NCBI RefSeq assembly: GCF_000016345.1
Contig: NC_009379.1
Location: forward strand, 434,001 to 498,000
Length of the DNA: 64,000 nucleotides
Reading direction: 5' to 3'
From: Polynucleobacter asymbioticus QLW-P1DMWA-1
Lineage (GTDB): Bacteria; Pseudomonadota; Gammaproteobacteria; Burkholderiales; Burkholderiaceae
Part shown: positions 9,192-17,999 of the stretch, in pieces
Layout of the letters: each line of letters begins with the position of its first letter
Numbering within the stretch: the stretch's first letter is position 1
Notes under the pieces: model-generated
Seen by the model: the letters and a program-made list of their open reading frames with translations, nothing else
What the model was told of the DNA's origin: nothing
Databases searched by the model: none
Translations under genes and position numbers: made by a program

Positions 9192-11627
9192 ATGAATAAA
9201 GCTACACACATGACTTGCTACCACTGTTCTAGTGTGATCTTGCCAGGAGAGCTGATTGAGGCAGAGCTTGGTGGGATCCTGCGGCCTTTTTGTTGCCCTG
9301 GATGTATGGCGATTGCACAAACAATTCATGGGGAAGGCTTAGAGGTTTTTTATGTACGCCGCGCTCAATCTGGCGATAAGCCGGCAGCTTATTTAGCAAG
9401 CAATGACATCCCTGAAAAACTCAAACCCTACGATGATCTCTCGCTAAGAGGACGGTTTACAAGACCTTATGGCGATACTGGTGTACTAGAAACCACTTTA
9501 CGTCTAGAAAAGATCCGTTGTGCAGCATGTGTATGGTTATGTGAGCAGCATTTGCGTCGCATTGATGGTGTTAGTGACGTACAAATTAATTATGTGACCC
9601 AAAAAGTCATGGTTCGCTTTTCTCCAGAGAAAACCAGCCTTGCCAGACTTCTATTTGAGATAGAAAGAATTGGCTATGAAGCATGGCCATTTGAGCCATC
9701 GCTTTCATTGGATCGAGTAAAAAAAGAACGCAGACAATTACTAACGAGGCTTGGTGTCGCTTTGCTAGGCATGATGCAAGTCATGATGTATGCCTGGCCT
9801 TCATATGTTGGTGCTAATGACATTACTCCAGAATTTGATTTGTTATTGGGTTGGACTAGTTGGGCATTAACCGTGCCGGTAATGGTGTATTCGGCTGGTC
9901 CTATATTTCAGTCTGCTTGGCGTAGCGTTCAGTCTTTCAGACAAATTCATATGCTCAATATGGATGTACCAATTGCTCTGGCGCTAGCATTGGCATTTAT
10001 TGCCGGTACGATCAACCTGATTACAGGATCGGGGCAAAGCTATTTTGATTCGATCACCATGTTTGTCGCTTTTATTCTTGCGGCACGTTACGTGGAGTTG
10101 CTTGCACGTCAGGATGCCCAGGGCGGGGCAGAGGCCTTAGCAAAACAATTACCAGCGACATGCGAGCGCTTACATTCTTACCCAGATTCATTTGAGGTGG
10201 AAGTAGTCCCCGTAGTGAACTGCAACCCAGGGGAAGTATTGCGTGTATCTCCAGGAGAAGTTGTTCCAGCTGATGGAGTATTAATTGAAAATGCGAGTGC
10301 TCTTGATGAGTCTTTGCTGACGGGGGAATCAAAGCCGGTTGAGAAAAAAATTGGCGATCGTGTTTATGCAGGAACGCACAACATCCTAAACCCATTGCTC
10401 ATGAGAATCGATGCAGTAGGGCAGTCTACCCGTATTGCTGGCATTGCCTCATTGCTCGATCAAGCATTGCTTGCAAAGCCAGTGATGGTGAGCCTTGCAG
10501 AAAAGTGGGCAGCCTACTTTGTAGGATGTTTATTGCTGAGTGCATTTATTTCCTCGGCAATTTGGTTGTATTTTGATCCCAGTAAAGCCTGGACAGTTTT
10601 AGTCTCTGTTTTGGTGGCAAGTTGCCCTTGTGCTTTGTCTTTGGCAGTGCCGACTGCGATGGCGGCAGCTCAGGGCGCGGTAACTAAGTTAGGTCTTCTG
10701 ATTGTTCGCGGTCATGTCTTGGAGGGCTTAGTTAAGGCAAGCGATTTAGTGCTCGACAAGACGGGCACTCTCACGATGGGACGGCCCGAGTTACAAGAGG
10801 TCATTCATTTGAGAGCAGGCTATCGTCGTGAAGATGCTTTAGCGTTAGCAGCGGCTTTAGAGTCTGGGCAACGCCATCCATTGGCACTTTCATTATTGCG
10901 TGCGATTGAAAGTGAGCGGTTAAGTCTTCCCATCTTGGCAGATCCGGTAATCAACCTGCTTGGCAAAGGTTTAAGTTCTGGATCTTACCGTCTTGGTAGT
11001 GCTGCTTGGTTGGGCATCACTCCAGATGCTCGAGTAGGACAGTATGGTCAAGTACATCTTGCCGATGATCAGGGGTTGATTGCTACTTTTGTTTTTCTGG
11101 ATACTCCACGTCCAGGTTTAGTAAATTTATTACAAGCTGCCAAAACCAGAAACATCAGAGTGCATTTAGTATCGGGAGATGACCCGGCAACCGTTGCATG
11201 GTGGGCCTCCCATGTGGGTATTCATAGTTATCGCGGAGGCTGTACGCCTGAAGATAAATATGAATACATCGAGCAACTCCAAGAATCAGGACGTTTTGTT
11301 TGGGCGATTGGTGATGGGGTGAATGATGCCCCACTGCTTGCGCGTGCTGATATTTCAATTGCTGTAGGGGCAGGAGCCCCACTTGCAGCAGCAGGTGCAG
11401 ATGCTATCTTGACTGCAAGTTCTTTAGAGCCATTGGCTAAAACATTAAAGTTAGCCGATAAAACAGCAGTCATTATTAAAGAAAATTTACTATGGGCTTT
11501 GATCTATAACTTACTTGCGATTCCTGTGGCAATGATGGGTTTAGTAAACCCATGGATTGCAGGCATTGGGATGTCACTCTCTTCTTTGGCCGTCACTTTA
11601 AATGCGTGGCGTTTGCGAAAGGCTTAG
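9192..11627 (+). CDS. ccoI: copper-transporting P1B-type ATPase for cbb3 oxidase (CcoI/FixI)
   Basis: An inner-membrane P-type ATPase of about 811 residues that exports copper for the binuclear centre of cbb3 oxidase. The N-terminus has a Cys-rich zinc-ribbon-like segment (CYHC, then CCPGC) typical of FixI, then a heavy-metal domain with CAAC. The copper channel motif is SCPCALSLAVP, the phosphorylation site DKTGTLTMG, and the hinge GDGVNDAPLLA. Start choice is uncertain: TTG 9180, ATG 9192 or ATG 9210 are all in frame without a good ribosome site; 9192 is used here. It is followed after 9 bases by ccoS. Confidence 0.95.
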   Translation: MNKATHMTCYHCSSVILPGELIEAELGGILRPFCCPGCMAIAQTIHGEGLEVFYVRRAQSGDKPAAYLASNDIPEKLKPYDDLSLRGRFTRPYGDTGVLETTLRLEKIRCAACVWLCEQHLRRIDGVSDVQINYVTQKVMVRFSPEKTSLARLLFEIERIGYEAWPFEPSLSLDRVKKERRQLLTRLGVALLGMMQVMMYAWPSYVGANDITPEFDLLLGWTSWALTVPVMVYSAGPIFQSAWRSVQSFRQIHMLNMDVPIALALALAFIAGTINLITGSGQSYFDSITMFVAFILAARYVELLARQDAQGGAEALAKQLPATCERLHSYPDSFEVEVVPVVNCNPGEVLRVSPGEVVPADGVLIENASALDESLLTGESKPVEKKIGDRVYAGTHNILNPLLMRIDAVGQSTRIAGIASLLDQALLAKPVMVSLAEKWAAYFVGCLLLSAFISSAIWLYFDPSKAWTVLVSVLVASCPCALSLAVPTAMAAAQGAVTKLGLLIVRGHVLEGLVKASDLVLDKTGTLTMGRPELQEVIHLRAGYRREDALALAAALESGQRHPLALSLLRAIESERLSLPILADPVINLLGKGLSSGSYRLGSAAWLGITPDARVGQYGQVHLADDQGLIATFVFLDTPRPGLVNLLQAAKTRNIRVHLVSGDDPATVAWWASHVGIHSYRGGCTPEDKYEYIEQLQESGRFVWAIGDGVNDAPLLARADISIAVGAGAPLAAAGADAILTASSLEPLAKTLKLADKTAVIIKENLLWALIYNLLAIPVAMMGLVNPWIAGIGMSLSSLAVTLNAWRLRKA

Positions 11628-11636
11628 ACTGTAGGG

Positions 11637-11813
11637 ATGGAGAGTCTCTACATCTTGATCCCCTTATCCCTTGTATTGGTGGGACTTTTAGCTTGGATTT
11701 TGCATTGGTCAGTCAAAAGCGGTCAGTTTGATGACTTAAATGGTCCAGGTGAGTCCATTTTGATGGATGATGATGTGCCGGCGCAGCATAAAGTTAGTGA
11801 GCACTCTCAATAA
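11637..11813 (+). CDS. ccoS: cbb3 oxidase maturation protein CcoS
   Basis: A 58-residue membrane protein starting 9 bases after ccoI. It has one N-terminal transmembrane helix (LYILIPLSLVLVGLLAWIL) and then the CcoS hallmark: a Trp-containing turn, GQFDDLNGP and an acidic MDDD. CcoS is needed to load cofactors into cbb3 oxidase. The size and the position between ccoI and ccoN are standard. Confidence 0.9.
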   Translation: MESLYILIPLSLVLVGLLAWILHWSVKSGQFDDLNGPGESILMDDDVPAQHKVSEHSQ

Positions 11814-11888
11814 TAATCATGTTTTAAAGGGTTATTATCCTTATCAGGGTATACCTTGTGCCCAGCGCTTGAATTTGGGCAATCCTTT

Positions 11889-11902
11889 TTGACATAGATC
11901 AA
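11889..11902 (+). promoter_or_regulatory. FNR/ANR box (anaerobox) upstream of ccoN
   Basis: TTGACATAGATCAA differs at one base from the FNR consensus TTGAT-N4-ATCAA. Its centre is about 41.5 bases upstream of the start expected from the -10 element at 11925-11930, the classic class II activator position. An fnr gene with all iron-sulfur cysteines is encoded at 17156-17926. Confidence 0.8.
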
Positions 11903-11924
11903 ACCCCCTTAGGGGCCTTACTTT

Positions 11925-11930
11925 CATAAT
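11925..11930 (+). promoter_or_regulatory. -10 element of the FNR-dependent ccoN promoter
   Basis: CATAAT lies 22 bases after the FNR box. With a start about seven bases downstream, the FNR site centres near -41.5. No good -35 hexamer is needed or seen, which fits activator dependence. Confidence 0.6.
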
Positions 11931-11983
11931 CGAATCAGTCTATTTGGATTATGTCGCTGTTTGGTCACAAAAAAGGAGAAACC

Positions 11984-13426
11984 ATGGGACTTACCGTGGG
12001 GAGTAATCAAGATAACTTCAACTACAAGGTTATCAGTCAATTTGCCATCGTTACCGTGCTGTGGGGAATCGTGGGCATGCTCGTGGGGGTTATCCTCGCA
12101 GCCCAGTTGATCTGGCCGGAAATCACTTTCAATATTCCTTGGCTGAGTTATGGTCGTTTGCGCCCATTACATACCAATGCAGTGATTTTTGCGTTTGGTG
12201 GATCTGCACTCTTTGCTACGTCTTACTACATCGTGCAAAGAACCTGTCAAGTTCGTCTCTTCTGTGACAAGTTAGCGGCATTTACATTTTGGGGATGGCA
12301 AGCAGTGATCGTATCTGCGGCAATCACATTACCACTCGGTATTACTACATCTAAAGAGTATGCAGAGTTAGAGTGGCCAATTGATATCTTAATTACAGTA
12401 GTTTGGGTTGCATATGCGGTTGTCTTCTTCGGCACAGTAATCAAACGTAAGACAAAACATATTTATGTTTCAAACTGGTTCTTTGGTGCCTATATTCTGA
12501 CGATTGCTGTTTTGCATATTGTGAATAACATCGAAATGCCTGCAAGCCTATTTAAGTCTTATTCTGCATATTCTGGCGCTCAAGATGCAATGATTCAGTG
12601 GTGGTATGGTCACAACGCAGTAGGCTTCTTTTTGACCACTAGTTTCTTGGGCATGATGTACTACTTCATTCCTAAGCAGGCTGAGCGCCCGATTTACTCC
12701 TATCGTTTGTCGATCGTTCACTTTTGGGCTTTGAACTTTACATACATGTGGGCAGGTCCTCACCATTTGCAGCACACTTCATTGCCGGACTGGACTCAGT
12801 CTCTTGGCATGGTTTTCTCATTAATCTTATTGGCTCCGTCATGGGGTGGCATGATCAACGGCATCATGACCCTGTCTGGCGCTTGGTATAAATTACGTCG
12901 TGATCCTATCTTGAAGTTCTTGGTAGTGGCGTTGTCCTTCTACGGCATGTCTACCTTCGAAGGCTCAATGATGTCCATCAAGACAGTGAATAGTTTGTCT
13001 CATTACACTGACTGGACAATTGGTCACGTGCACTCTGGTGCATTAGGTTGGGTAGCTATGATCACCATTGGCTCCTTGTACTACCTGATTCCACGTTTGG
13101 TTGGTCAGCGGGATATGTACAGCACTAAATTAATCGAATTGCATTTTTGGATAGCAACTATTGGTGTAGTGATTTATATCGCTGCTATGTGGATTGCTGG
13201 AGTGATGCAAGGTTTGATGTGGAGAGCGTTTGAGCCAGACGGTACCTTGACTTATAGCTTTGTTGAATCTGTCAAAGCAACCTATCCGTTCTACGTCATT
13301 CGTTTATTGGGTGGTCTGTGCTACTTAAGCGGCATGTTCATCATGGCCTACAACGTGTACAAGACAGTAGCTCACAAAAAATTTATAGACGCTCCGATTC
13401 CACAAGCGTCGATTGCTGCTCATTAA
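11984..13426 (+). CDS. ccoN: cbb3-type cytochrome c oxidase subunit I
   Basis: The 480-residue catalytic subunit with about twelve membrane helices. It reduces oxygen at a heme b3-CuB centre with high affinity. Expected ligands are visible: His in [11 protein letters not shown] (low-spin heme), [10 protein letters not shown] and GPHHL (CuB histidines), and [10 protein letters not shown] (heme irons). An in-frame ATG at 11951 exists, but the ATG at 11984 has AAGGAG at the right distance and gives the usual family N-terminus, so it is preferred. It leads the operon ccoNOQPG, preceded by an FNR box, so expression should rise when oxygen is low. Confidence 0.98.
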   Translation: MGLTVGSNQDNFNYKVISQFAIVTVLWGIVGMLVGVILAAQLIWPEITFNIPWLSYGRLRPLHTNAVIFAFGGSALFATSYYIVQRTCQVRLFCDKLAAFTFWGWQAVIVSAAITLPLGITTSKEYAELEWPIDILITVVWVAYAVVFFGTVIKRKTKHIYVSNWFFGAYILTIAVLHIVNNIEMPASLFKSYSAYSGAQDAMIQWWYGHNAVGFFLTTSFLGMMYYFIPKQAERPIYSYRLSIVHFWALNFTYMWAGPHHLQHTSLPDWTQSLGMVFSLILLAPSWGGMINGIMTLSGAWYKLRRDPILKFLVVALSFYGMSTFEGSMMSIKTVNSLSHYTDWTIGHVHSGALGWVAMITIGSLYYLIPRLVGQRDMYSTKLIELHFWIATIGVVIYIAAMWIAGVMQGLMWRAFEPDGTLTYSFVESVKATYPFYVIRLLGGLCYLSGMFIMAYNVYKTVAHKKFIDAPIPQASIAAH

Positions 13427-13436
13427 GGATAAGAAC

Positions 13437-14087
13437 ATGTCAGAACAACGTCGATTTTTCTCCCACGAAACGCTTGAGCGTAATGTTGGTTGGTTGATCA
13501 TCGCTACTATTGCGGCAATTTCAGTTGCCGGTTTAGTGCAGATCGTTCCTTTGTTTTTCCAGCATTCCACTACTGAGCCTAGTCCTGGTGTAGTGCCTTA
13601 CTCAGCCTTACGTTTGGCTGGTCGCGATATTTATCAGCGCGAAGGTTGTGTTGGCTGCCATTCACAACAGATTCGTACACTCCGCTCTGAAGTTGAGCGT
13701 TATGGCCCTTACTCATTGGCTGGTGAGTCTGTATTTGATCATCCATTCTTATGGGGTAGTAAACGTACTGGTCCTGACTTGGCCCGCGTTGGTGGTAAGT
13801 ACTCTGATGCATGGCATCAAATTCACTTGAATAATCCTCGTGATGTGGTTCCTGAGTCCAATATGCCTGCTTATCCTTGGTTGGCTAAGAATGCCGCTGA
13901 TGCAAATACCATTCAGTCTCATATGGTGGCAATGCGTCGTTTGGGCGTGCCTTATACCGATGACGATATTGCAAATGCACCTAAAGAGTTGGAAGGTAAG
14001 ACTGAGTTAGATGCTTTGGTTGCTTATCTCCAAGGTCTTGGCATTAATCGTAGATACATCATTGTTGACGAGGTCGTTGCCAAGTAA
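13437..14087 (+). CDS. ccoO: cbb3-type cytochrome c oxidase subunit II (mono-heme)
   Basis: A 216-residue membrane-anchored cytochrome c. One N-terminal helix ([18 protein letters not shown]) is followed by a periplasmic domain with a single heme-binding CVGCH and a distal Met in SNMPAYPWL. It passes electrons from CcoP to CcoN. A longer reading frame from 13413 runs into ccoN; ATG 13437 is chosen because AAGGA overlapping the ccoN stop is correctly spaced. The end overlaps the ccoQ start by one base. Confidence 0.97.
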   Translation: MSEQRRFFSHETLERNVGWLIIATIAAISVAGLVQIVPLFFQHSTTEPSPGVVPYSALRLAGRDIYQREGCVGCHSQQIRTLRSEVERYGPYSLAGESVFDHPFLWGSKRTGPDLARVGGKYSDAWHQIHLNNPRDVVPESNMPAYPWLAKNAADANTIQSHMVAMRRLGVPYTDDDIANAPKELEGKTELDALVAYLQGLGINRRYIIVDEVVAK

Positions 14088-14272
14088 TGTTGGTGAGATA
14101 TCTTATGCAAAATATTGCACCTTACCTCTCAGCCATTTCTACAGTCATTGGCTTAATCGTTTTTATTGGCATTGTTTGGTGGGCTTGGTCTTCAAAAAGA
14201 CAGGCTGCCAATCAAGAGTCTGCCGAACTTCCGTTCGATCTTCCAGATGAATTTATCAAGGACAAATCATGA
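14087..14272 (+). CDS. ccoQ: cbb3-type oxidase subunit CcoQ
   Basis: A 61-residue single-helix protein (helix about 12-32, ending in WWAWSSKR) with the FDLPDEF tail typical of CcoQ/FixQ. CcoQ stabilises the cbb3 complex and is dispensable for catalysis. ATG 14087 shares bases with the ccoO stop; ATG 14105 (MQNIAPY) is an alternative and may be the true start, since family members often begin near there. It overlaps ccoP by four bases (ATGA), indicating translational coupling. Confidence 0.88.
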   Translation: MLVRYLMQNIAPYLSAISTVIGLIVFIGIVWWAWSSKRQAANQESAELPFDLPDEFIKDKS

Positions 14273-15207
14273 GTGACTTTCTTGGCGCCGGTTGGAGCAC
14301 CTATATCGCCTTAGTAACATTAGTCGGTATTTTTTGGTGCATATGGTTATTGTTTTCTCAACGAAAGACTAAAGTTACGCTGAAGCCAGATGGCCAGGTC
14401 GCTGATACTGGTCATGTTTGGGATGGCGATTTACGTGAATTAAATAATCCATTGCCACGGTGGTGGATGTGGATGTTCTTGATCTCTTGTATTTTTGCCT
14501 TAGTCTACCTCGTGTTGTATCCAGGCTTAGGCTCTTTCCCTGGAATCTTGGGTTACAGCACTGATGGTGCTTTGATGAAATCCATGACTACCGCTAACGA
14601 CGATTTGAAGCCGGTCTACGCTAAATATGTGAAGATGGATATTGAGCAAATTGCTGCTGATCCTCAGGCTCGTGAGATGGGTCAACGTCTTTTCTTGAAT
14701 TCTTGTGCACAGTGCCATGGTTCAGATGCGGGTGGTGCTAAAGGCTTCCCTAATTTGACTGATGGCGACTGGCTCTATGGCGGTTCTCCAGAAAATATCA
14801 AAGCAAGCATTACTAATGGTCGTGGTGGTGTAATGCCTCCATTTCCACAATTGGATAGCAAACAAATTGTTGACGTTGCCAACTATGTACGTTCTTTATC
14901 TGGTTTACCAGCCGATGATTTGAAGGCAGCTCGTGGAGCCGAAGTGTTTAAGGCTAACTGCGTCGCTTGTCATGGCCCCGATGGCAAAGGCAATATTGCT
15001 ATAGGCGCACCAAACCTGACAGATAAAACTTGGTTGTACGGTAGCTCTGAAGCGACCATTGTTGAAACAGTCACTAAGGGTCGTATGGCAATGATGCCTG
15101 CTCAAGATAAAGTATTAAGCCCTGAGAAGATTCAGTTATTAACTGCATATGTATGGGGTTTATCAAACAATAAACAGCCAGCAAATACTTCAGCAGATAC
15201 AAAGTAA
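14269..15207 (+). CDS. ccoP: cbb3-type cytochrome c oxidase subunit III (di-heme)
   Basis: A 312-residue di-heme cytochrome c, the electron entry subunit. The N-terminus has two hydrophobic stretches around the FixP signature (HVWDGDLRELNNPLPRWW, about 48-65). Two cytochrome c domains follow, with CAQCH (about 146) and CVACH (about 236), each followed by a Met ligand region (GGVMPPF; MAMMPAQ). Size and order are standard. It overlaps ccoQ at ATGA and is followed after 3 bases by ccoG. Confidence 0.98.
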   Translation: MSDFLGAGWSTYIALVTLVGIFWCIWLLFSQRKTKVTLKPDGQVADTGHVWDGDLRELNNPLPRWWMWMFLISCIFALVYLVLYPGLGSFPGILGYSTDGALMKSMTTANDDLKPVYAKYVKMDIEQIAADPQAREMGQRLFLNSCAQCHGSDAGGAKGFPNLTDGDWLYGGSPENIKASITNGRGGVMPPFPQLDSKQIVDVANYVRSLSGLPADDLKAARGAEVFKANCVACHGPDGKGNIAIGAPNLTDKTWLYGSSEATIVETVTKGRMAMMPAQDKVLSPEKIQLLTAYVWGLSNNKQPANTSADTK

Positions 15208-15210
15208 TTA

Positions 15211-16668
15211 GTGTCAGATAATTCGCCGGTTGGGAAACCTATTCCGATAGAAGTAATTGAGGAGTCTCTTTACGAGGTCCGGCGAAAGATTTATCCGCGC
15301 TCTGTATCTGGGCTTTTTGCTCGGTGGCGCTTGATTCTCGTATTCGCAACCCAACTTCTCTTTTACGGTTTGCCTTGGGTTAGTTGGAATGGCCGTCAAG
15401 CCGTTCTGTTCGATTTAATTCAGCGTAAGTTTTATATTTTTGGCTTAGTACTATGGCCGCAAGACGTGATTTACCTCACGCTCTTACTAATTCTCTCCGC
15501 CTTAGCTTTATTTCTATTTACCGCCGTAGCTGGGCGATTATTTTGCGGTTATGCATGCCCACAAACGGTCTATACCGAAATCTTCATGTGGATCGAGCGC
15601 AAGGTTGAGGGTGATCGATTTGCACGTATTCGTTTGGATGGTGAGGAGTGGCCATGGGGATTTAAAAAGTGGCGATTGAAGATTACTAAGCATTTCTTAT
15701 GGCTGTTGATAGCTTTCTGGACGGGCTTTACATTTATTGGATATTTCACACCAATTGAAACTCTTGGTGCTGCGGTTCTCCATTTGTCCTTGGGCCCTTG
15801 GCAGACATTCTGGTTATGTTTTTACTCCTTCGCTACCTGGGGTAATGCAGGATTTATGCGTGAGCAGGTTTGTAAATATATGTGCCCTTATGCACGCTTC
15901 CAAAGTGTGATGGTCGATAAAGATACCTTCTTAGTGACTTATGACAAAGTGCGTGGAGAACCTAGAGGTAGTCGTAGTAAATCGGCAGACCAGAGTTCTC
16001 TGGGATTAGGTGATTGTGTTGATTGCAGCATTTGTGTTCAGGTGTGCCCAACAGGTATTGATATTCGCGATGGCTTGCAATATATGTGCATTGGCTGCGG
16101 TGCATGTATCGATGCATGTAATCAAGTCATGGAAAAAGTGGATTATCCAAAAGGATTGATTCGCTACACCACTGAACGCGCCATTGAGGACAAAGAATCT
16201 AATCAAAGTGCAATTCGGCATATCCTCCGACCCCGAGTCTTGATCTACATAGCATTCATCACTGTGCTCGCCTCAGCCTTTTTAGTGTCATTAGTCACCC
16301 GTAATCCATTGCGAGTAGATGTGATGCGTGACCGAGGTGCCTTAGCACGTGAAGTCGATGGCGTTCGGATTGAGAATATCTACCGTATTCAGATTATGAA
16401 TGCGTCTGAGCATGCCATGAAAGTCCAAATGAAGGCTACTGGATTAGACGGCCTAAAGATCTTGAATTCACAGGGACAAGAAGTTACCGAAGTGAATGTT
16501 GGCCCTGCTAGCAATCAGTTGATGCCAGTGAAAGTCAGTACTGCAATTGGCGTTAATGAACCAGGGAATTACCCCATTTATTTTGATGTGACTGCGCAGG
16601 AACTTACGGGCAATGAGTCTGTAACGAGAAAGCGCGATGAGAAATCTAGTTTTATTATTCCTCGTTAA
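15211..16668 (+). CDS. ccoG: cbb3 oxidase accessory protein CcoG (RdxA/FixG-type ferredoxin, Cu(II) reductase)
   Basis: A 485-residue membrane protein with about five helices, a cytoplasmic double 4Fe-4S ferredoxin (CVDCSICVQVCP and CIGCGACIDACN, about 270-310), a C-terminal periplasmic immunoglobulin-like domain (about 370-485), and the membrane Cys motif CGYACPQTVY. CcoG reduces Cu(II) to Cu(I), supplying the form that CcoI transports. The start is GTG at 15211, 3 bases after ccoP; no ATG fits. Confidence 0.96.
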   Translation: MSDNSPVGKPIPIEVIEESLYEVRRKIYPRSVSGLFARWRLILVFATQLLFYGLPWVSWNGRQAVLFDLIQRKFYIFGLVLWPQDVIYLTLLLILSALALFLFTAVAGRLFCGYACPQTVYTEIFMWIERKVEGDRFARIRLDGEEWPWGFKKWRLKITKHFLWLLIAFWTGFTFIGYFTPIETLGAAVLHLSLGPWQTFWLCFYSFATWGNAGFMREQVCKYMCPYARFQSVMVDKDTFLVTYDKVRGEPRGSRSKSADQSSLGLGDCVDCSICVQVCPTGIDIRDGLQYMCIGCGACIDACNQVMEKVDYPKGLIRYTTERAIEDKESNQSAIRHILRPRVLIYIAFITVLASAFLVSLVTRNPLRVDVMRDRGALAREVDGVRIENIYRIQIMNASEHAMKVQMKATGLDGLKILNSQGQEVTEVNVGPASNQLMPVKVSTAIGVNEPGNYPIYFDVTAQELTGNESVTRKRDEKSSFIIPR

Positions 16669-16698
16669 GCTAGTCAGCAATCAATGGAGAGCACGCAT

Positions 16699-16902
16699 AT
16701 GACTGAACAAGAAATCAATAAACCATGGTGGAAACAATTATGGCCTTGGCTGTTAATTAGTGGCCCAGCCGTAGCTGTAATTGGTTGCGCAATTACGATT
16801 TGGTTAGCAGTAAATCTGTATGCTGATAAATCATTACGTGATGGCGTAGTAAAACAGGGTTTGAAAGTCGAACAAATTAAAGACTCGCAGGCCAGCAAAT
16901 GA
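16699..16902 (+). CDS. ccoH: short FixH/CcoH-family membrane protein
   Basis: A 67-residue protein whose NKPWWKQLWPWLLISGP segment and single helix match the N-terminal part of FixH/CcoH, an assembly factor that contacts CcoN. Better-known FixH proteins are about twice as long with a periplasmic domain after the helix; here the protein ends about 25 residues after the membrane segment. ATG 16699 has GGAGAG at proper spacing, so it is preferred over ATG 16684. The stop overlaps the next start (ATGA). No sign of a frameshift within the gene. Confidence 0.75.
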   Translation: MTEQEINKPWWKQLWPWLLISGPAVAVIGCAITIWLAVNLYADKSLRDGVVKQGLKVEQIKDSQASK

Positions 16903-17159
16903 AGTACCGCCTGCTGATTTGGATTTTATGGCCTTCATTTTTAGTGGCTGGTATGGCCGAAGGCTTGCTATTTACAGTTATACAGCCAGAGGACCTCTTA
17001 TTTTTTGGCCATCATCCCGATATTTCTGATGAGGGTATTTATACCATTGGCTTTTTTCTGATTTGGACTTTTTGCGCCGTCTCTAGCGCCTTAACAGCCT
17101 ACATCTTGCCGGGTATTGAATCACCGGATTCAAAAGAAATCGATCGCGGCCTAATTTAA
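16899..17159 (+). CDS. unknown two-helix membrane protein in the cco operon
   Basis: An 86-residue protein I do not recognise. It has two hydrophobic segments (about 4-27 and 47-70) joined by an acidic loop with HHPDISDEG, which faces one side of the membrane. It is translationally coupled to the short ccoH by ATGA and converges with fnr, sharing four bases at the 3' ends. Its position as last gene of the operon suggests a part in oxidase assembly or heme/copper handling, but there is no motif to prove that. Confidence 0.75.
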   Translation: MKYRLLIWILWPSFLVAGMAEGLLFTVIQPEDLLFFGHHPDISDEGIYTIGFFLIWTFCAVSSALTAYILPGIESPDSKEIDRGLI

Positions 17160-17926
17160 GCCTGTTTTACTGGTATCTCTGCGCTTACACAGGTGGCCCT
17201 ATCGGGGTTGGGGACGCCAGCCAACTCATACAAGCCATCCATATCAATCAGTTTGATATGTCGTTGCTTAATTTGAATCAAACCTGATTCTGCAAAACGA
17301 GAAAGCATGCGGCTCACAGTTTCAATCTGCATACCTAAATAGCTTCCAATCTCTACTCGGCTCATCCGCAAATCAAATTCATTATTGAGATAACCCCGTG
17401 CCGCTAAGCGCTGTGAAAGACTCAGTAAAAATGCAGCAAGTCTCTCTTCAGCACGCATTGTGCCTAATGAGAGTAAGTGGCGTTGGTCTTGAGTGAGCTC
17501 ACGACTCATAATCTTATGAAATTGATTTTGTAACACTGGAATCTGTCTGGCTAAATCTTCAAAGGCTTCATAGCGAATAATGCAGACTTCGCTTTCTTCT
17601 AAAGCAATTGCATCTGATTGATAATGGCCATCGCCAATACCATCCAAACCTAAAATTTCACCGGGAAGATGAAAGCCAATCACTTGTTGACGGCCATCTT
17701 GTAGGCAGAACTCTGTTTTGAGGGTTCCAAAACGAACGCTGTACACGGATGAAAGAGGGTCGCCATGTCGATAGAGGCTCTCACCCTTTTGCAAGTGCAC
17801 ACGCTCTTTGACTAGAGAATCAATTTTAGTGACGTCAGTAGCGCTCAGGCCAACCGGAAGACAGAACTGCCCAAGAACGCAGACTGAGCATTTGCTGGTG
17901 GGGGTGTCGGTGGGCTTGTAATTCAT
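17156..17926 (-). CDS. fnr: oxygen-sensing regulator FNR (Crp/Fnr family)
   Basis: A 256-residue transcription factor that dimerises and binds DNA when its 4Fe-4S cluster is intact, that is, without oxygen. All four ligand cysteines are present: C13, C16 and C22 (spacing C-x2-C-x5-C, as in E. coli FNR) and C115. The cyclic-nucleotide-like fold covers about 35-150 and a helix-turn-helix about 190-225. Its recognition helix has IETVSRMLSRF, the E--SR pattern that reads TTGAT half-sites. Such a site lies before ccoN. No FNR box is seen at its own promoter. Confidence 0.95.
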   Translation of the reverse strand: MNYKPTDTPTSKCSVCVLGQFCLPVGLSATDVTKIDSLVKERVHLQKGESLYRHGDPLSSVYSVRFGTLKTEFCLQDGRQQVIGFHLPGEILGLDGIGDGHYQSDAIALEESEVCIIRYEAFEDLARQIPVLQNQFHKIMSRELTQDQRHLLSLGTMRAEERLAAFLLSLSQRLAARGYLNNEFDLRMSRVEIGSYLGMQIETVSRMLSRFAESGLIQIKQRHIKLIDMDGLYELAGVPNPDRATCVSAEIPVKQA

Positions 17927-17999
17927 ATTGGACTGTTAATGCAGACAGTTTATTCTACTAGGATGACGAACGAAATTCATACCCCATTTACCCTGAAAA

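Noticed and set aside
11811..11860. Terminator after ccoS
   Set aside because: TAATAA and TTATTA could pair, but the stem is short and AT-only, without a T run in the right place.
11951..11983. Upstream ATG of ccoN (11 extra residues)
   Set aside because: ATG 11984 has AAGGAG at correct distance, while 11951 has none and lies within the probable 5' untranslated region.
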